From: Sanghuangporus weigelae
Taxonomy: Eukaryota; Basidiomycota; Agaricomycetes; Hymenochaetales; Hymenochaetaceae
Assembly: GCA_033182465.1 (NCBI GenBank)
Contig: CP137323.1
Coordinates: 2,170,001 to 2,234,000 of the forward strand
Direction: 5' to 3'
Length of the DNA: 64,000 bases
Made by a program: the position numbers and the translations under genes. The notes under the pieces are model-generated. The model had not been told where the DNA came from and ran no database searches. It saw nothing but the letters and a program-made list of their open reading frames with translations. Shown in pieces: positions 44,201 through 54,904 of the stretch. The first letter of the stretch is position 1. Each line of letters begins with the position of its first letter.

Positions 44201-46487
44201 GTGGGCGGCGTACAGGCTAGCGAACATCTTTGTGTATCCGATCTCGCGAAGCGCTCCGCATATTTACCTTTCCGCCATATCGCTGTGGAAGGGCGAATCG
44301 CTCGTCGCAGATCACTACTCAAAATCTCATCCAATTGTCCGGGCGCATCAGTATGGGAAAAAAACTCCGGTGCAGTGCATCAAGACCTTGGAAGGGCACA
44401 CAAAGTATGTCTGCTCAGTTGCGTTTTCACCAAATGGGAAACGCATCGCCTCGGGTTCTGTTGATCATACAATCCGGATTTGGGACGCTGATAGCGGCGA
44501 GGTTGTGTCGGGCCCATTCGAAGGACACACAGGCAGCGCCAATTCAGTCTCGTTTTCTCCGGATGGGAAGCGTGTTGCTTCGGGCTCTCAGGATAGTACA
44601 ATTCGCATATGGGATGTCGACAGCGGCGAGCTTGTCTTGACTCCGTTGCAGGGACACACAGGCGCAGTCTGGTCAGTCGCATTCTCTTCAGATGGGAAGC
44701 GCACTGCGTCGGGCTCTTCCGATAAGACAATTCGGGTGTGGAATGCGGACAATGGTAAGGCAGCTGTAAATCCGCTTGAAGGACACACAGGCTCGGTGTA
44801 CTCGGTTGTATTCTCCTCAGACAGAAAGTACATTGCCTCGGGATCTGACGATCAATCAATTCGCGTCTGGGATGCTGTGAGCGGCAAGCTCGTTTCACTT
44901 CTGTCCCAGAGTTACGGCGGACCGATCTATTCAGTTGCATTCTCTCATGATGGCAAACGCATTGCCTCGTGCTCTGAGAAGACTATCCGCGTATGCGATA
45001 TATATAGTGGTAAACTACCCAGTCGGCCCATTGACGCCCATAATAGAGATGTTCGCTCGGTTGTATTCTCTCCCGATGGAACGCGCATTGCTTCGGGCTC
45101 CGAAGACAGCACCATCTGTGTTTGGGACGCTGGCAGCGGCGAGCTGGTCGCTGGCCCGTTCAAAGGACATACAGACTGTGTCCGGTCAGTCGCCTTTTCC
45201 CCGGACGGCAAGCGCATTGCGTCAGGCTCGTTTGATCACACAATACGAATCTGGGATGCAGAGAGCGGGAAATTCGTGCCGGATGAGTCCCGTGTACGCT
45301 CAGGTCCAGTCAACTCGATCGCATTCTCGCCCAATGGAAAACGCATTGCGTCAGGCTCAAGTGACCATACAGTTCGCATCTGGAATACTGAGGATGGTGA
45401 GCTCGTCCCGGCCTCTTTTAAGTGCCACACAGATTGGGTCTCAGTTGCCTTCTCCCCGGATGGGAAGCACATCGCATCGTCTTCTGGAGACAGTGCTGTC
45501 TGCGTCTCGGATGCTCGCAATGGCAAGCTTGTTTTGGATCCTTTTGAGGGACACACAGGCCCTGTCTGGTCTGTCGCATTCTCGCCCGTTGGGAGGCTCA
45601 TTGCCTCGGGCTCTTGGGACGGGACAATCTGTATCTGGGATGCCAATAGTGGCAAGCCTGCCGCCAGTCCGTTTATGGGGCATAGAGGCTCTATCAACTC
45701 AGTCTCATTCTCACCAGATGGGGCATATATTGCTTCCGGCTCCAATGACGAGACAATTTGTGCCTGGGATGTCGACAGTGGTGAACTCGTCTGTCCTCCA
45801 TTCGTGGGACATACTGGATGGATCTGGTCAGTCATGTATTCACCAGACGGAAAGTGCATCGCGTCAGGCTCTTCGGATAATACAGTACGTGTCTGGAGTG
45901 CTCAGAGCGGTAAGCTGCTCTGGAGTTCGCTCGAGGGCCACATAGACGATGTCCGATCGGTTGCGTTCTCGATAGATGGAAAGTATATAGCCTCTGGTTC
46001 TGACGATATGTCAATCTGCATCTGGGATGCTGATAATGGCGGGCTCGTTTGGGGCCCATTCAGGGGTCATTCGGGTTGGGTTCGCTCGGTGGTGTTCTCT
46101 CCGGATGGGAAGCATCTTGCTTCTGGCTCCGAAGACGGGACGATTCGCATGTGGGGGGTGAACAGTAGCGAGCTTAAGTCGTCCATATCTGGTGGCGGAA
46201 GCACGAACACTGCCTCTCTTGATCAAGGCTCACGCGCGCACAAAACACGTATCATCTCGAAAGCGATGTTGACCGAAAACGGTTGGCTCCTTGGCCCTCG
46301 AGGCGAATCCCTAGCATGGATCCCAAAAGATATGCGACTCTCACTTCTTTGGCATCCCGAGAACACGGCTGTAGTTGGCCACGGCCAGCCATTTTCGACA
46401 GGACTGAATCTAGCAGACTCTCCGTTGGGTGAAGATTGGTACAAGGGATTCCCATTACCCGATGAAGGCGCTTCGACCACGGGATGA
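41294..46487 (+). CDS. C2 - helical - NACHT - 14xWD40 STAND protein (NLR-type), copy B
   Basis: Paralogue of the gene at 33224, with the same exon plan. Start at 41294 (MSQPGPSRLKPDHSEPGNYS); C2-like VICIEDIQRDRKKGDLYVEV; helical region QAVDQIVEIVDTVAE, HPLFDLSWKAVSALYK. The NACHT exon runs from about 42614 with Walker A GIAGAGKST near 42775 and Walker B VVIILDALDECG near 43060. The WD40 exon begins just after the intron ending at about 44171. It holds 14 units of mostly 43 residues (about 44400-46170); units 5 and 9 are each one residue short (SCSEKTIRVCDIY and DWVSVAFSPDG). The tail reads TENGWLLGPRGESLAWIPKD and is more diverged than in copy A. Catalytic NACHT motifs are kept, so it is probably functional. 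Same inferred role: ligand sensing by the propellers, nucleotide-driven oligomerisation, output through the N-terminal part. Confidence 0.9.
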
Positions 46488-46654
46488 GGTCTTCCGTTTA
46501 TTTTTATTATTAACTTTATTTGTATCGTGGTGTCGCATTTGCAGACGAGAACGAATTTCATGTCTTTGATAATCGCCTCTGTTTGAGTCTCGAATTCCAT
46601 ATGCTCCCAATGAAATGAAGTGCAGGTCGCTTTGTGTCCTTTTAACTGCTAACT

Positions 46655-46976
46655 GCAAGTGCACGAGGACGAGCTCAAGCCATCCGCATGCGATGTCAAG
46701 TACACGAATATTTCCCTTCGTGATCGAAGCTCGCGCATGGACAAAGAGGGCATCATCTCGAACTGGACCTCATCGGAGGATGGGTGGGTCCTTGGACCAG
46801 GAGGCGAACTGCTGGCGTGGATTCCCGAAGATTATGCCACACTTTATCAGGCTCGGAACACTGTTATAATCGGCCAGGGATTTTCGACGAAACTGGTTCT
46901 TGCAAACTCTCCTCTGGGCGAGAATTGGTACAATGGTTTTCCTAAAATCGGCGAAGGTGCTTTGGCTATGAGATGA
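46655..46976 (+). pseudogene. truncated third copy: C-terminal tail of the NLR gene
   Basis: A 106-codon frame equals only the part after the last WD40 blade: DELKPSACDVKYTNISLRDR, then NWTSSEDGWVLGPGGELLAW, ARNTVIIGQGFSTKLVLANS and LGENWYNGFPKIGEGALAMR. Its coding part is closer to copy A (GPGGELLAWIPED, GQGFST) than to adjacent copy B (GPRGESLAWIPKD). The following 3' flank is very close to that of copy B (gatgaggtcttccgtttatt, offset 490 bp). So tail plus 3' flank form a 490 bp tandem pair at the end of the cluster. No upstream exon or promoter is seen. It is most simply a fragment; an alternative last exon cannot be excluded. Confidence 0.75.
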
Positions 46977-48580
46977 GGTCTTCCGTTTATTCTTATTATT
47001 AACTTTATTTGTATCTTAACGCCGCATTTGCAAACGAGAACAATTCTCATCACAATATGCCAATGTCTTTGCTCACCGCCTCTATTTGAACCTTGAATCC
47101 TATGTGCATCTCACTGAAATGAAGTAAGTGCAAATCACTTTGTGCCCCTTTCACTGCAAGTACTCGAGGACGATAGACACAGGATACGTGCGCAAAACAT
47201 ACGCAGGTTAGCCCTTATCTTATTCCTCAAGCAACACGAGACGGTAAGGAATCTACAGCAGTATGTAGGAAGCGAAGAATGCGAGAGAAAAGAGAAAGCG
47301 CAACGTATACTGCTACTGCTTGCTGTAGCTACATAGAACAACCGCTGTACATCCGGTTCACTCGATACTTGGGCTCAGCTCCGCCCATGTTCCCCTCGTG
47401 CATGTCGTACGATCGCTAAGATACACCAGCACGACGGAAACTGGATATGGTGCAAAATAAAACTCCTACACTTCCTAAGTATATTCGCAGGTTCGTTTCA
47501 TTCGGTTCGTAGATTGATTGCAGCAGTAAGTATCCTCAGACCGAAAAAAAGGGGCAACGAAAGTAATTTACTTTCGAATATAACGCAAAACTAAATACTC
47601 AGAACGATAAAAAGAGGAACGAAAACAGGAGAGTAGAAAGGGAATGCATATAATTGACTTCAAATAAGAACACAAGCACACACAGGTAAAAGAAAACGCG
47701 AGAAGAAAACCGTACCACGAATCCATTGGGAGCTCCTTCTGCCTCTTTAGTGGAGGAAATTCGAGAGAGGGAGCGTTCCCTTGGAATAGACTACTAAGAC
47801 GAACTACGAAGGAGATAAGAACGAGAACGAAAGTGAATAAGAAAGAGAAGGGAAACTACTGTTCAAAGGAAAGTTAACTAGGAAGACAAGGTGGCTGGAA
47901 AGGGGGTGATATTGAAGTAATCGATAAAACATTCCAACAACCAATAGCCCAAGTAGCCCACGTCGGCTGCGCCTTGTGACGAATTCGGGAATAAAATAAA
48001 ATAAAAGGCGCATGCACGGCGCGTACTGTACAAAATGGAGTGATTATACACAGTACGCATGCATAAAGCTGCGAGAGCGGAGAGCTCTGAAAAAAGGCGT
48101 TATTATCACCGTTAACCATTGATCGTTGACCCTGACCATTGGTCACTGATCATTCTCCATCCACCAAGGTATTAACGGGAAGTAACCGTAAAGGGTCGAT
48201 ATATAGCACAGGAGAGTAAGAGACAGAGATGGAGGCGACGCCCAGGATGTACCATGACAACGCAGGCGCAACGCGAGGCGCACTATTTTTCAGAGGATGA
48301 CAGGCGAGTTGAGTCGAGAGAGAGTAGAGACCTGCATGGATATCGCATATCGCGGCCAAAGCGAAGACAGGAGAGCCGCCAATAGAGCGAGAGTGAGACC
48401 GAGAGACCGAGAGAACAGACAGAAAAGAAAGAGGGAATTGGGGGTATTCCGGACAGGTATATATAGGATACATATACACCCCATTGTATTATCCTCGCGC
48501 GCGCAAAACGGATGTTTCAGCGCCGCATATCAAGCCAAACCGACAAGGAAGTCGGAGCGCGGATGACTAGAATCGGCCCA
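46977..48580. other. intergenic region
   Basis: About 1.6 kb. 46977-47180 is the repeated 3' flank of the NLR family. The rest is AT-rich with purine-rich runs (47640-47870) and no supported frame. The part next to 48581 should be the 3' untranslated region of the RRM gene. Confidence 0.5.
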
Positions 48581-50928
48581 TCAATTCGCCTCATCCTTTA
48601 CAAGCATCTCTGCATTTTCAACCGCTGCGTCTGCATCGTCGAATCCGCCGTCCGTCACGCTGAGCTCGAAGCCGCTGGAACCATTCATGTTTGAATCAGT
48701 CGGAAGGGGCGAGGCAATACTCGCAGTGTTCCCACTCGCCGAGCGCTTCATTCCCGAACCACCTTGAGGTCCCGAACGAGGCGGGTTCGCGCATCGGTCC
48801 TTTCCATGTGCGATCCGCAGATTCGCGTAGTCTGGCGTGTTCTTAATCCCGTCGATCGCCTTGATCGCATTCGAAATATTCGTGAAGTTCACGAAGGCGC
48901 AATTCCTGAGAGGCGTTCAGGAATCAAAACTCCCATCATGAAAAACATTAAAACAAAAGCCACTTACTTCTCCTTGAGGAAGTTGACAAGCTCGATATCG
49001 CCATATTCCCCAAAGTCTCTTTTCAATTTCTCCTCGTTGAACGTATCGAAGTCCTCGATGTTGCCAATGTACACATTGCGCGTGGCACCCGAGTGCACAG
49101 CAAGAGCAAGAGATGGGGCAAGGGGACCTGAGTTCTTGCCCCAGCCGACCTTCAGGCGACGGTTGTTCAGGGTCAAACCCTGATAAGACGCGACCTGGTA
49201 GAAGGTAAAGGCTGCCGTTGGATCGATGAAAGTTACGAACTAGAGCTAATATCAGCACAAAGCTACATGAAATAATAATATCTAGAATACTCACAGCGAT
49301 ATGCTTGTCTTGCATGTATCGAATACTTTGCAAAACACCGCCTCGGATCGAATTGCACAGATCCTCAGTATTCGTCTCAGGATGGATATTACCCAAATAA
49401 ACTGTCCTATTCAGACTCGCTGCGCCTAAAGCGTTCGCGCCGTCGGGTGCAAACTGTCCATAAGGCGCAAACGGTGAAGTCTGCATCGGCGAGAAACTCG
49501 CAGTAGACTGGGCGACGAGCGATTGCGCTGCGGCAGCTTGGGCAGCCTGAGCAGCTGCCTGCTGCGACTTGGGGATGTACGCGCAGCGGTCCTTGCCATA
49601 GTTGACGCGCTTGCCGGCCCACGCGGGCTCAGTCGGCAGCGTCGCAACAACCTGAAATAGAACACGAAAAGGAAAGTACAAGGCATATTTAGAGGTCAAG
49701 ATATGATAAGATAAATCCGGGAAAAAATCACCTTGGTAGCAGTCGAGATGCTCAAGAAATGGACGAATCCAATATTCTTGTCGCGCACAATTTTCACCTG
49801 GTCGATGAGACCGAAGCGGCTCAAATCATCACGGAGTTGTTCCTCAGTCATATTCTCATCAAGGCCGCCGATGTATACATTTCGGCTGGCATTGCTTTGC
49901 TGGATAGCCAGCGCGACCTGGCTCGGAACAGGGCTCGGCTTGCCCCAACCGATCTTGAGTTCCTGGCCGTGCAGCGACAACTTCTTGACCGTCGCGTCGG
50001 CGTGGAAAGCCGCGGCAGTGGCGCCGTCGAGGAAGCTCAAGAAGACGCATGACTTCTCGGGAAGCACCCGTACGGACTCAAGTGGGCCGAAATGAACGAG
50101 ATTAAGAAGCTCGTCGACGGAAGCCGTGGACGGCAAATTGCCGACATAGACGGTCCGACCAGTCGCATTGCCTGCGGAGCCGAGCGCCGCGTTAAGCGCA
50201 ATAGGCGAATAGCCTGTGGTAGGAGTCATCGGAACATTTAAGCCTCCCATGCGTTGCTGACCGAAGTTCTGCAGATGGTCAGATAACAACTCAATAGATG
50301 ACTCGACAATAGGACGCACTTGCTGGAAAGAGCCCATCTGCGGGCTATAAGGGAATCCGCCAAGCATATTCATGCCCATTCCCATACCGAGCATCCCATT
50401 CATACCATTCATGCCACTCATGCCATAATTACCAAACCCATTATTCTGGGACTGCATCCCAGGGAAAGGCGAGGTCGCAGAGCTCGGGCTCATCTGCGAA
50501 GCGAGACCGGAACCATTCAAGCTCGTTGCGGTGTTAACCGTCAGTGATGGCGTCGAGTACAATTGTCCGTTGCCACTGCCAAGGCCAAGGCTGCCCGCCC
50601 CATATCCTGTTTGTTGCGGTGTCTGCTGCTGATTGATGGCAGCCTGGCTTCCATAGCCGTAGTTGGCGAACAAGTCGCGAGTCCCAGTCGTCGCAGGACT
50701 GTTCACGAACGAGTTCGGCGACCAACGCGCCTTCTTAGTTTCCGGACCTCCGCTCATTTCAAGGGGTCTCTGTAAGACAAAAAAACGCGATTAACAAACA
50801 TTAGAAGCCATCTTTTTAAAGCAACCGAACACAAAAGCAGACAGACGAACCTTGGACATGTCGAGGGAATCAAAAGAGTAACTTGGCGGGTACGCGGCAA
50901 AAACTGTCTGGGCGTCGTCCATGGCCAT
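48581..50928 (-). CDS. four-RRM RNA-binding protein, Nrd1/Msa1-like
   Basis: Cytoplasmic mRNA-binding regulator; fission yeast Nrd1, a repressor of sexual differentiation, has the same four-RRM plan. Start at 50928 ([20 protein letters not shown]), spliced to [17 protein letters not shown] Gly/Asn/Met-rich linker follows ([20 protein letters not shown]). RNP2/RNP1 pairs are RRM1 VYVGNL / [11 protein letters not shown]2 VYIGGL / IGFVHFL, RRM3 VYLGNI / IAFVTF, RRM4 VYIGNI / CAFVNF. After RRM1 and RRM3 comes a GWGK motif ([18 protein letters not shown]); after RRM2 and RRM4 comes GKDRCA, so the four domains are two copies of one tandem pair. The tail is acidic, ending [13 protein letters not shown]. 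Several 50-90 nt introns. The target transcripts are not visible. Confidence 0.88.
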
Positions 50929-52437
50929 ATCAACGAACGTAGTTCAGAGAGTATCGAGCAAAGCGTTTGTTGATAACGGAACGTGAGAAGGAGATGATAG
51001 AGAGATTTAGGCAAGGGGCAACGGATTAACGGCAACGAGCGTGAAGCGTAAATCCCGAACACCAAACCAGATGTGTGAAAATTGATGGTTTTTTGGGAGA
51101 GAGAAGATTAAAGGCAAGGCAACCGAGAGAGAATCAGATGTCAATATGTTATAGATAGATATGAATAAAAACAAGGAGGAGTGTTGTGCGGTTGGGTATG
51201 AGAGAGAGGCAGCGTCGGTTATTGTCGTCAGACGCGGGACGGTATATATCGTATGAAAAAGAGTGTACGGGTTGTGAGGTAAAGAGAGACACGCACGAAA
51301 GAGTATATCAATCAAAGAGTCGACACAACGAAAGGTATAGATATCGACTTTGAAAGTGTGTGTCTGTGTATACGTGGGTCTGCTTTTCAATAGATAAAAA
51401 GAGAGGAGGGGAGGGACAGTCAATCGCTCGCTCTCAAACGGGTAAAAAAGATGCGCCGAGGTGGAAAAAACACGAAGAACGTAAAACACGCAACGGCGGC
51501 GGCGCGACGACGACGAAGGCGAAGAGGCAGCTGCGACGGCGGGTTGACAAGGGGCGACGCGGCGCTACGACGACGAGGGCGGCGGCGAGGAAGGGGGGCA
51601 GATGGACGTTGAGAACGAAAAAAGTTGAGTCGTCGCTATTCGCGGGGCGTATTCTCCCATTATGGTTATCATTAGAACTCCGACTATCCGTCAGATGACT
51701 AATCAAGAGAAAATCTAACCTAGTCTCTTCATCAGGCGAACAAGAGCAGGATGGGCGAACGAGACATATGGGGGCATCCTCATCAACGACCCGACAACTT
51801 TTAGAAAAATCAACACTCTTCAACAGAGGCCTTCTATGACAACAAGGTCAAGTTCAAGTGTTCAATAGCTGGACCTATCTAAGCACCATACAAAGCAACT
51901 GTCAAATAAAAGACAAAAGGAAGGAAAAAGAAAACAGTAACATGAAAATGACATGCGAAAGAAAGGAGAAATCCATAACTAAGTTAAAAAGCGTAATGAC
52001 AACGTGAGCTGAATGCATCGAGTGTGATTTAGATAATATACTGATGTTGTTGATGGCGATGGTATGTATACGTATGCTTGAATAGACGGAATGGGTTATG
52101 TGGCTTATGCGGGATAAAGAAGAGTAGTGGAGATGGAAGTGAGATGATGGGGATGGTATACTTAAGTAAAGACGTAGTTGGTAGGGACGTGCGTGCTTGA
52201 CTTTTCATGGATCATGGGAGGTGAGATAGACGTGCTGGGCTACGTGATGGTCGATGGGATGGTCAATACAACAAGAATCACAGACATAAACATAAAATGG
52301 AAAGAGAAGCGAGGGGAAAAGAAGAAAAGGTAAATAAAGAAAAGCAAAGAGAAAACGGGGATGAAGATACCCAAAGGAGAGAGGCCTCGAGCAAGAGTCG
52401 AAGATGCGAAGACACGACGGTGAACATAGGGAAACCA
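50929..52437. other. intergenic region upstream of the RRM gene
   Basis: About 1.5 kb between the RRM gene start and the stop of the Cdh1-like gene (same strand). Read on the minus strand it is pyrimidine-rich, consistent with a long promoter/leader. Simple CGACGA-type tracts lie near 51495-51590. The frames seen on both strands are low-complexity and overlapping; no gene is supported. Confidence 0.5.
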
Positions 52438-54838
52438 TCACCGAATCTGCCTCCCAAAATCCAGCTTGCTCTCTCTCCTGCTCTCCCTGCCCTCCCTCTT
52501 CGGAAACGCATTCCAGAATCTCAGCGTCTCGTCCCCAGCACCAGTCACAATCGTCTCCCCATCGGGGCTCATAGCCAGGTACAACACGCGATGCGTGTGA
52601 CCCGAAAGCGAAGCAACCATGTCGAGTGACGGGTACTTCCAGATGCAGATCTGGTTTTGCGCGGTCGTGCTGGAGAACCCGTGTGTGGAGACGAGCTCGT
52701 GTGAGGTGAGTGACCAGGTGAGGTTGCAGACCTGTTGGTAGAGGTGGAGAGTTAAAGGGTGTGGAAAGTGCATGTGTGATTGAAGACGTACCTGACTCCC
52801 TGTGTCCAAGGCATTGAGCATCGACCCACTAGGCACATTCCAGAACCGGATAGTCTTATCCTGCGTCCCTCCGCCAGTGGCAAGAATACCAGACATATGC
52901 GGATCCCAGGCAAGTGCCTTCACAGCCGCTGTATGTTCGTGGAATTTATACAGAGGTTGCTGATCATTGACCATATCGTCAGTCGTAGATGCAGCAGTGT
53001 CCGTCCCAGCCGCGGCAATCGCGGCAGTCGATGCTCGTCTCGACCCTCTCAAGTCCCAGATACAAACCTTGTTGTCATTCCCCCCGCTCGCAAGCATCGC
53101 ATTCTGTACCCCACCATCCAAACTCCACTTCAAACCGCAGACCTCCTGTCGATGCCCGGAGCATCTTCGAAACGGTCGCGTATTCTGTTCGCGCACGTCT
53201 CGATGGTGTATTGTGCGATCCCGAGAGCCCGAACTTAAAACGTGTGCGTTCCATGATAGTGAGCCGACGCGCGAAGCGTGCGCTTGATTGTATGATCTGA
53301 TTATTTTAAGTTCGTGTGCATCGTAGATGTGCAGTCTTCCTGATAATGTGCCGATAGCGAGTGTGGTGCCCTGCCCCCATTCAGCATCGGCTCAAACACA
53401 CAAGAACGAACTGAAATACCTTCTGGGCCCATGATAATGAACTAATCGTATCATTCTGCGCCTGTAAGTCACAAAGCTTCGAAACTGCTGCCGTGTGTGC
53501 CGTCCACAGATAAACACTCGAACCAAGCCCTACGCCTAGTACGTTCGTACTCGACCAATCCACCAAGTTCAAGTAGAAGTCATCCGCCAAATCAGGTGCA
53601 TCTAATACCCGATAAGGCGTTTTACAGACGTTTCGTAATTTTCGTCGAGGAGACTCTAAAAGTCGTCGACTCTCGGCGCGAACAGGGCTCAAGGAGTATG
53701 CTTCATCCGTGGTTGCGTCCAGTCGCCGTGTCGGTGTGGCCGGATTCGAGCCAGAGGGTGAGTTAAAGGTGAATAGTCGTTTTCGTGATGGAGTTGTGGG
53801 AAGCCCAGAAGTAGTTGCACTGGCAGTCGTCCGCTCAGGCGAGCCTTCTCGAGCCTTTGGCGGTGTCACCTCTGTGTGTAATAGTGTATGGAATAGCGTA
53901 TTCGCTTGCTCTGATAGAAGTAGTCAGCAATGCGCGCGTTGTTCAACAACTCAAAAGAAGACAAGTCTCGACAAGCTCATGCAGACTCAGATTTTGGCTA
54001 TAAGCCTACCAAAGCAAAGAAGCAACCAGCATGACTTTGCACGGATGCCTATACTCTGCTTAGCAAGGCCTCTATCGAAAACCTGAGACGACTAAAGCCT
54101 TGCCACTACCAAAAATGCAGCGATAGATTCGTTTCACGCACCTCGAAGCGCGTCCGATTCCGTCGGGATCATCCTCTGTGTCTTAGAGGGAGTATGCGGT
54201 CCTCCATCGTCCATCAAATGATAGCTTGTCCGAATATCTCCTCCGTCTCGTGATGGTACAAACCTGCATAGATGCGTGTCACCAGCATCCAAACAACGCA
54301 GTTTTCACGCTACGTACCTGTCATTATAGTCCTTCGGGCGCAGTTCCGGGGATGATGGGCCGGCACTCTCATCTGTCGAGCGAGAGTCAAGCGAAGGCGT
54401 GGATAGATTCGAAACGCCGAATATTGGGTTGACGCGTGGCTTGTTGCGCGCGGGGCCTTCGTCGTCGCAGTCGGTGTCTGGATGGGGCGCACGGAGACGT
54501 TTCCCGAAAGGCGAGTGCTTGAGTCCAGACATGCCTTTTAGTAGCCGACTATGCTTGTGTGCTTGCCTCTTGCTGCTTGTGCTTGTACTTGGGTTCACGA
54601 ACGAAGCTTGAAGACCTAGAGAAAGATGATAGAAACGATTGTGCGTCGGTGATGTTGAGTTGAGTTGCTGAATAGGCTGAAGTCAGGCGAACAAGCAGAG
54701 AGAATACCGACCGAGAGCATAAGCGACGAGTAGTAGTACTGGCCCAAGACTAGATGATGGTGGGGAGAGGAAGAGATGCTCGACGCGTTTGAATCGTTCG
54801 GACGCGTGTTGGTTGTTGTTGTTTGTGAGCACTGCCAT
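52438..54838 (-). CDS. APC/C activator, Cdh1/Fizzy-related type WD40 protein
   Basis: Substrate adaptor that activates the anaphase-promoting complex in late mitosis and G1. Two hallmark APC/C-binding motifs are present. The C-box DRFVPSRDGGD is formed across the intron near 54263-54312, and the C-terminal Ile-Arg tail ends the protein as FGRQIR. Between them are KTPYRVLDAPDLADDFYLNL and a seven-blade propeller (LGSSVYLWTAHTAAVSKLCD, HHRDVREQNTRPFRRCSGHR, ASGGNDNKVCIWDLRG, KALAWDPHMSGILATGGGTQ, DKTIRFWNVPSG, TGAGDETLRFWNAFPKR). The N-terminal half is Ser/Thr-Pro-rich (SGLPTTPSRKRLF, NPATPTRRL), as expected for CDK-regulated Cdh1. The start at 54838 (MAVLTNNNNQHASERFK) splices into GLQASFVNPSTSTSS; a downstream start such as 54531 (MSGLKHSPF) is an alternative. 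An insertion of Ala/Ser/Thr sits between blades (RASTAAIAAAGTDTAASTTD). Confidence 0.92.
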
Positions 54839-54904
54839 ATATGGAAGTCATGATCATACCTTGGCCCGCATCACACTGGTAGAAGGCGTTGACCTCGTCG
54901 AGCC
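54839..54904. promoter_or_regulatory. 66 bp bidirectional start-to-start region
   Basis: The Cdh1-like and SPT7 start codons face away from each other only 66 bp apart, so promoter elements must overlap the leaders or first exons/introns. No clear TATA box is visible. Confidence 0.6.

Larger units (their letters stand above)
39378..46555 (+). repeat. segmental tandem duplication, copy B
   Basis: Partner of the block at about 31310-38530, in the same orientation, with about 850 bp between the blocks. The gene, its intron positions and the 3' flank (gaggtcttc-gt-tat...) correspond one to one. Differences specific to copy B are the hAT-type insertion upstream and the absence of the 230 bp array. 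Confidence 0.85.

Noticed and set aside
51360-51823. Frames on both strands upstream of the RRM gene
   Set aside because: Simple-sequence (CGACGA-type) composition with no conserved motif; more likely leader/promoter DNA.
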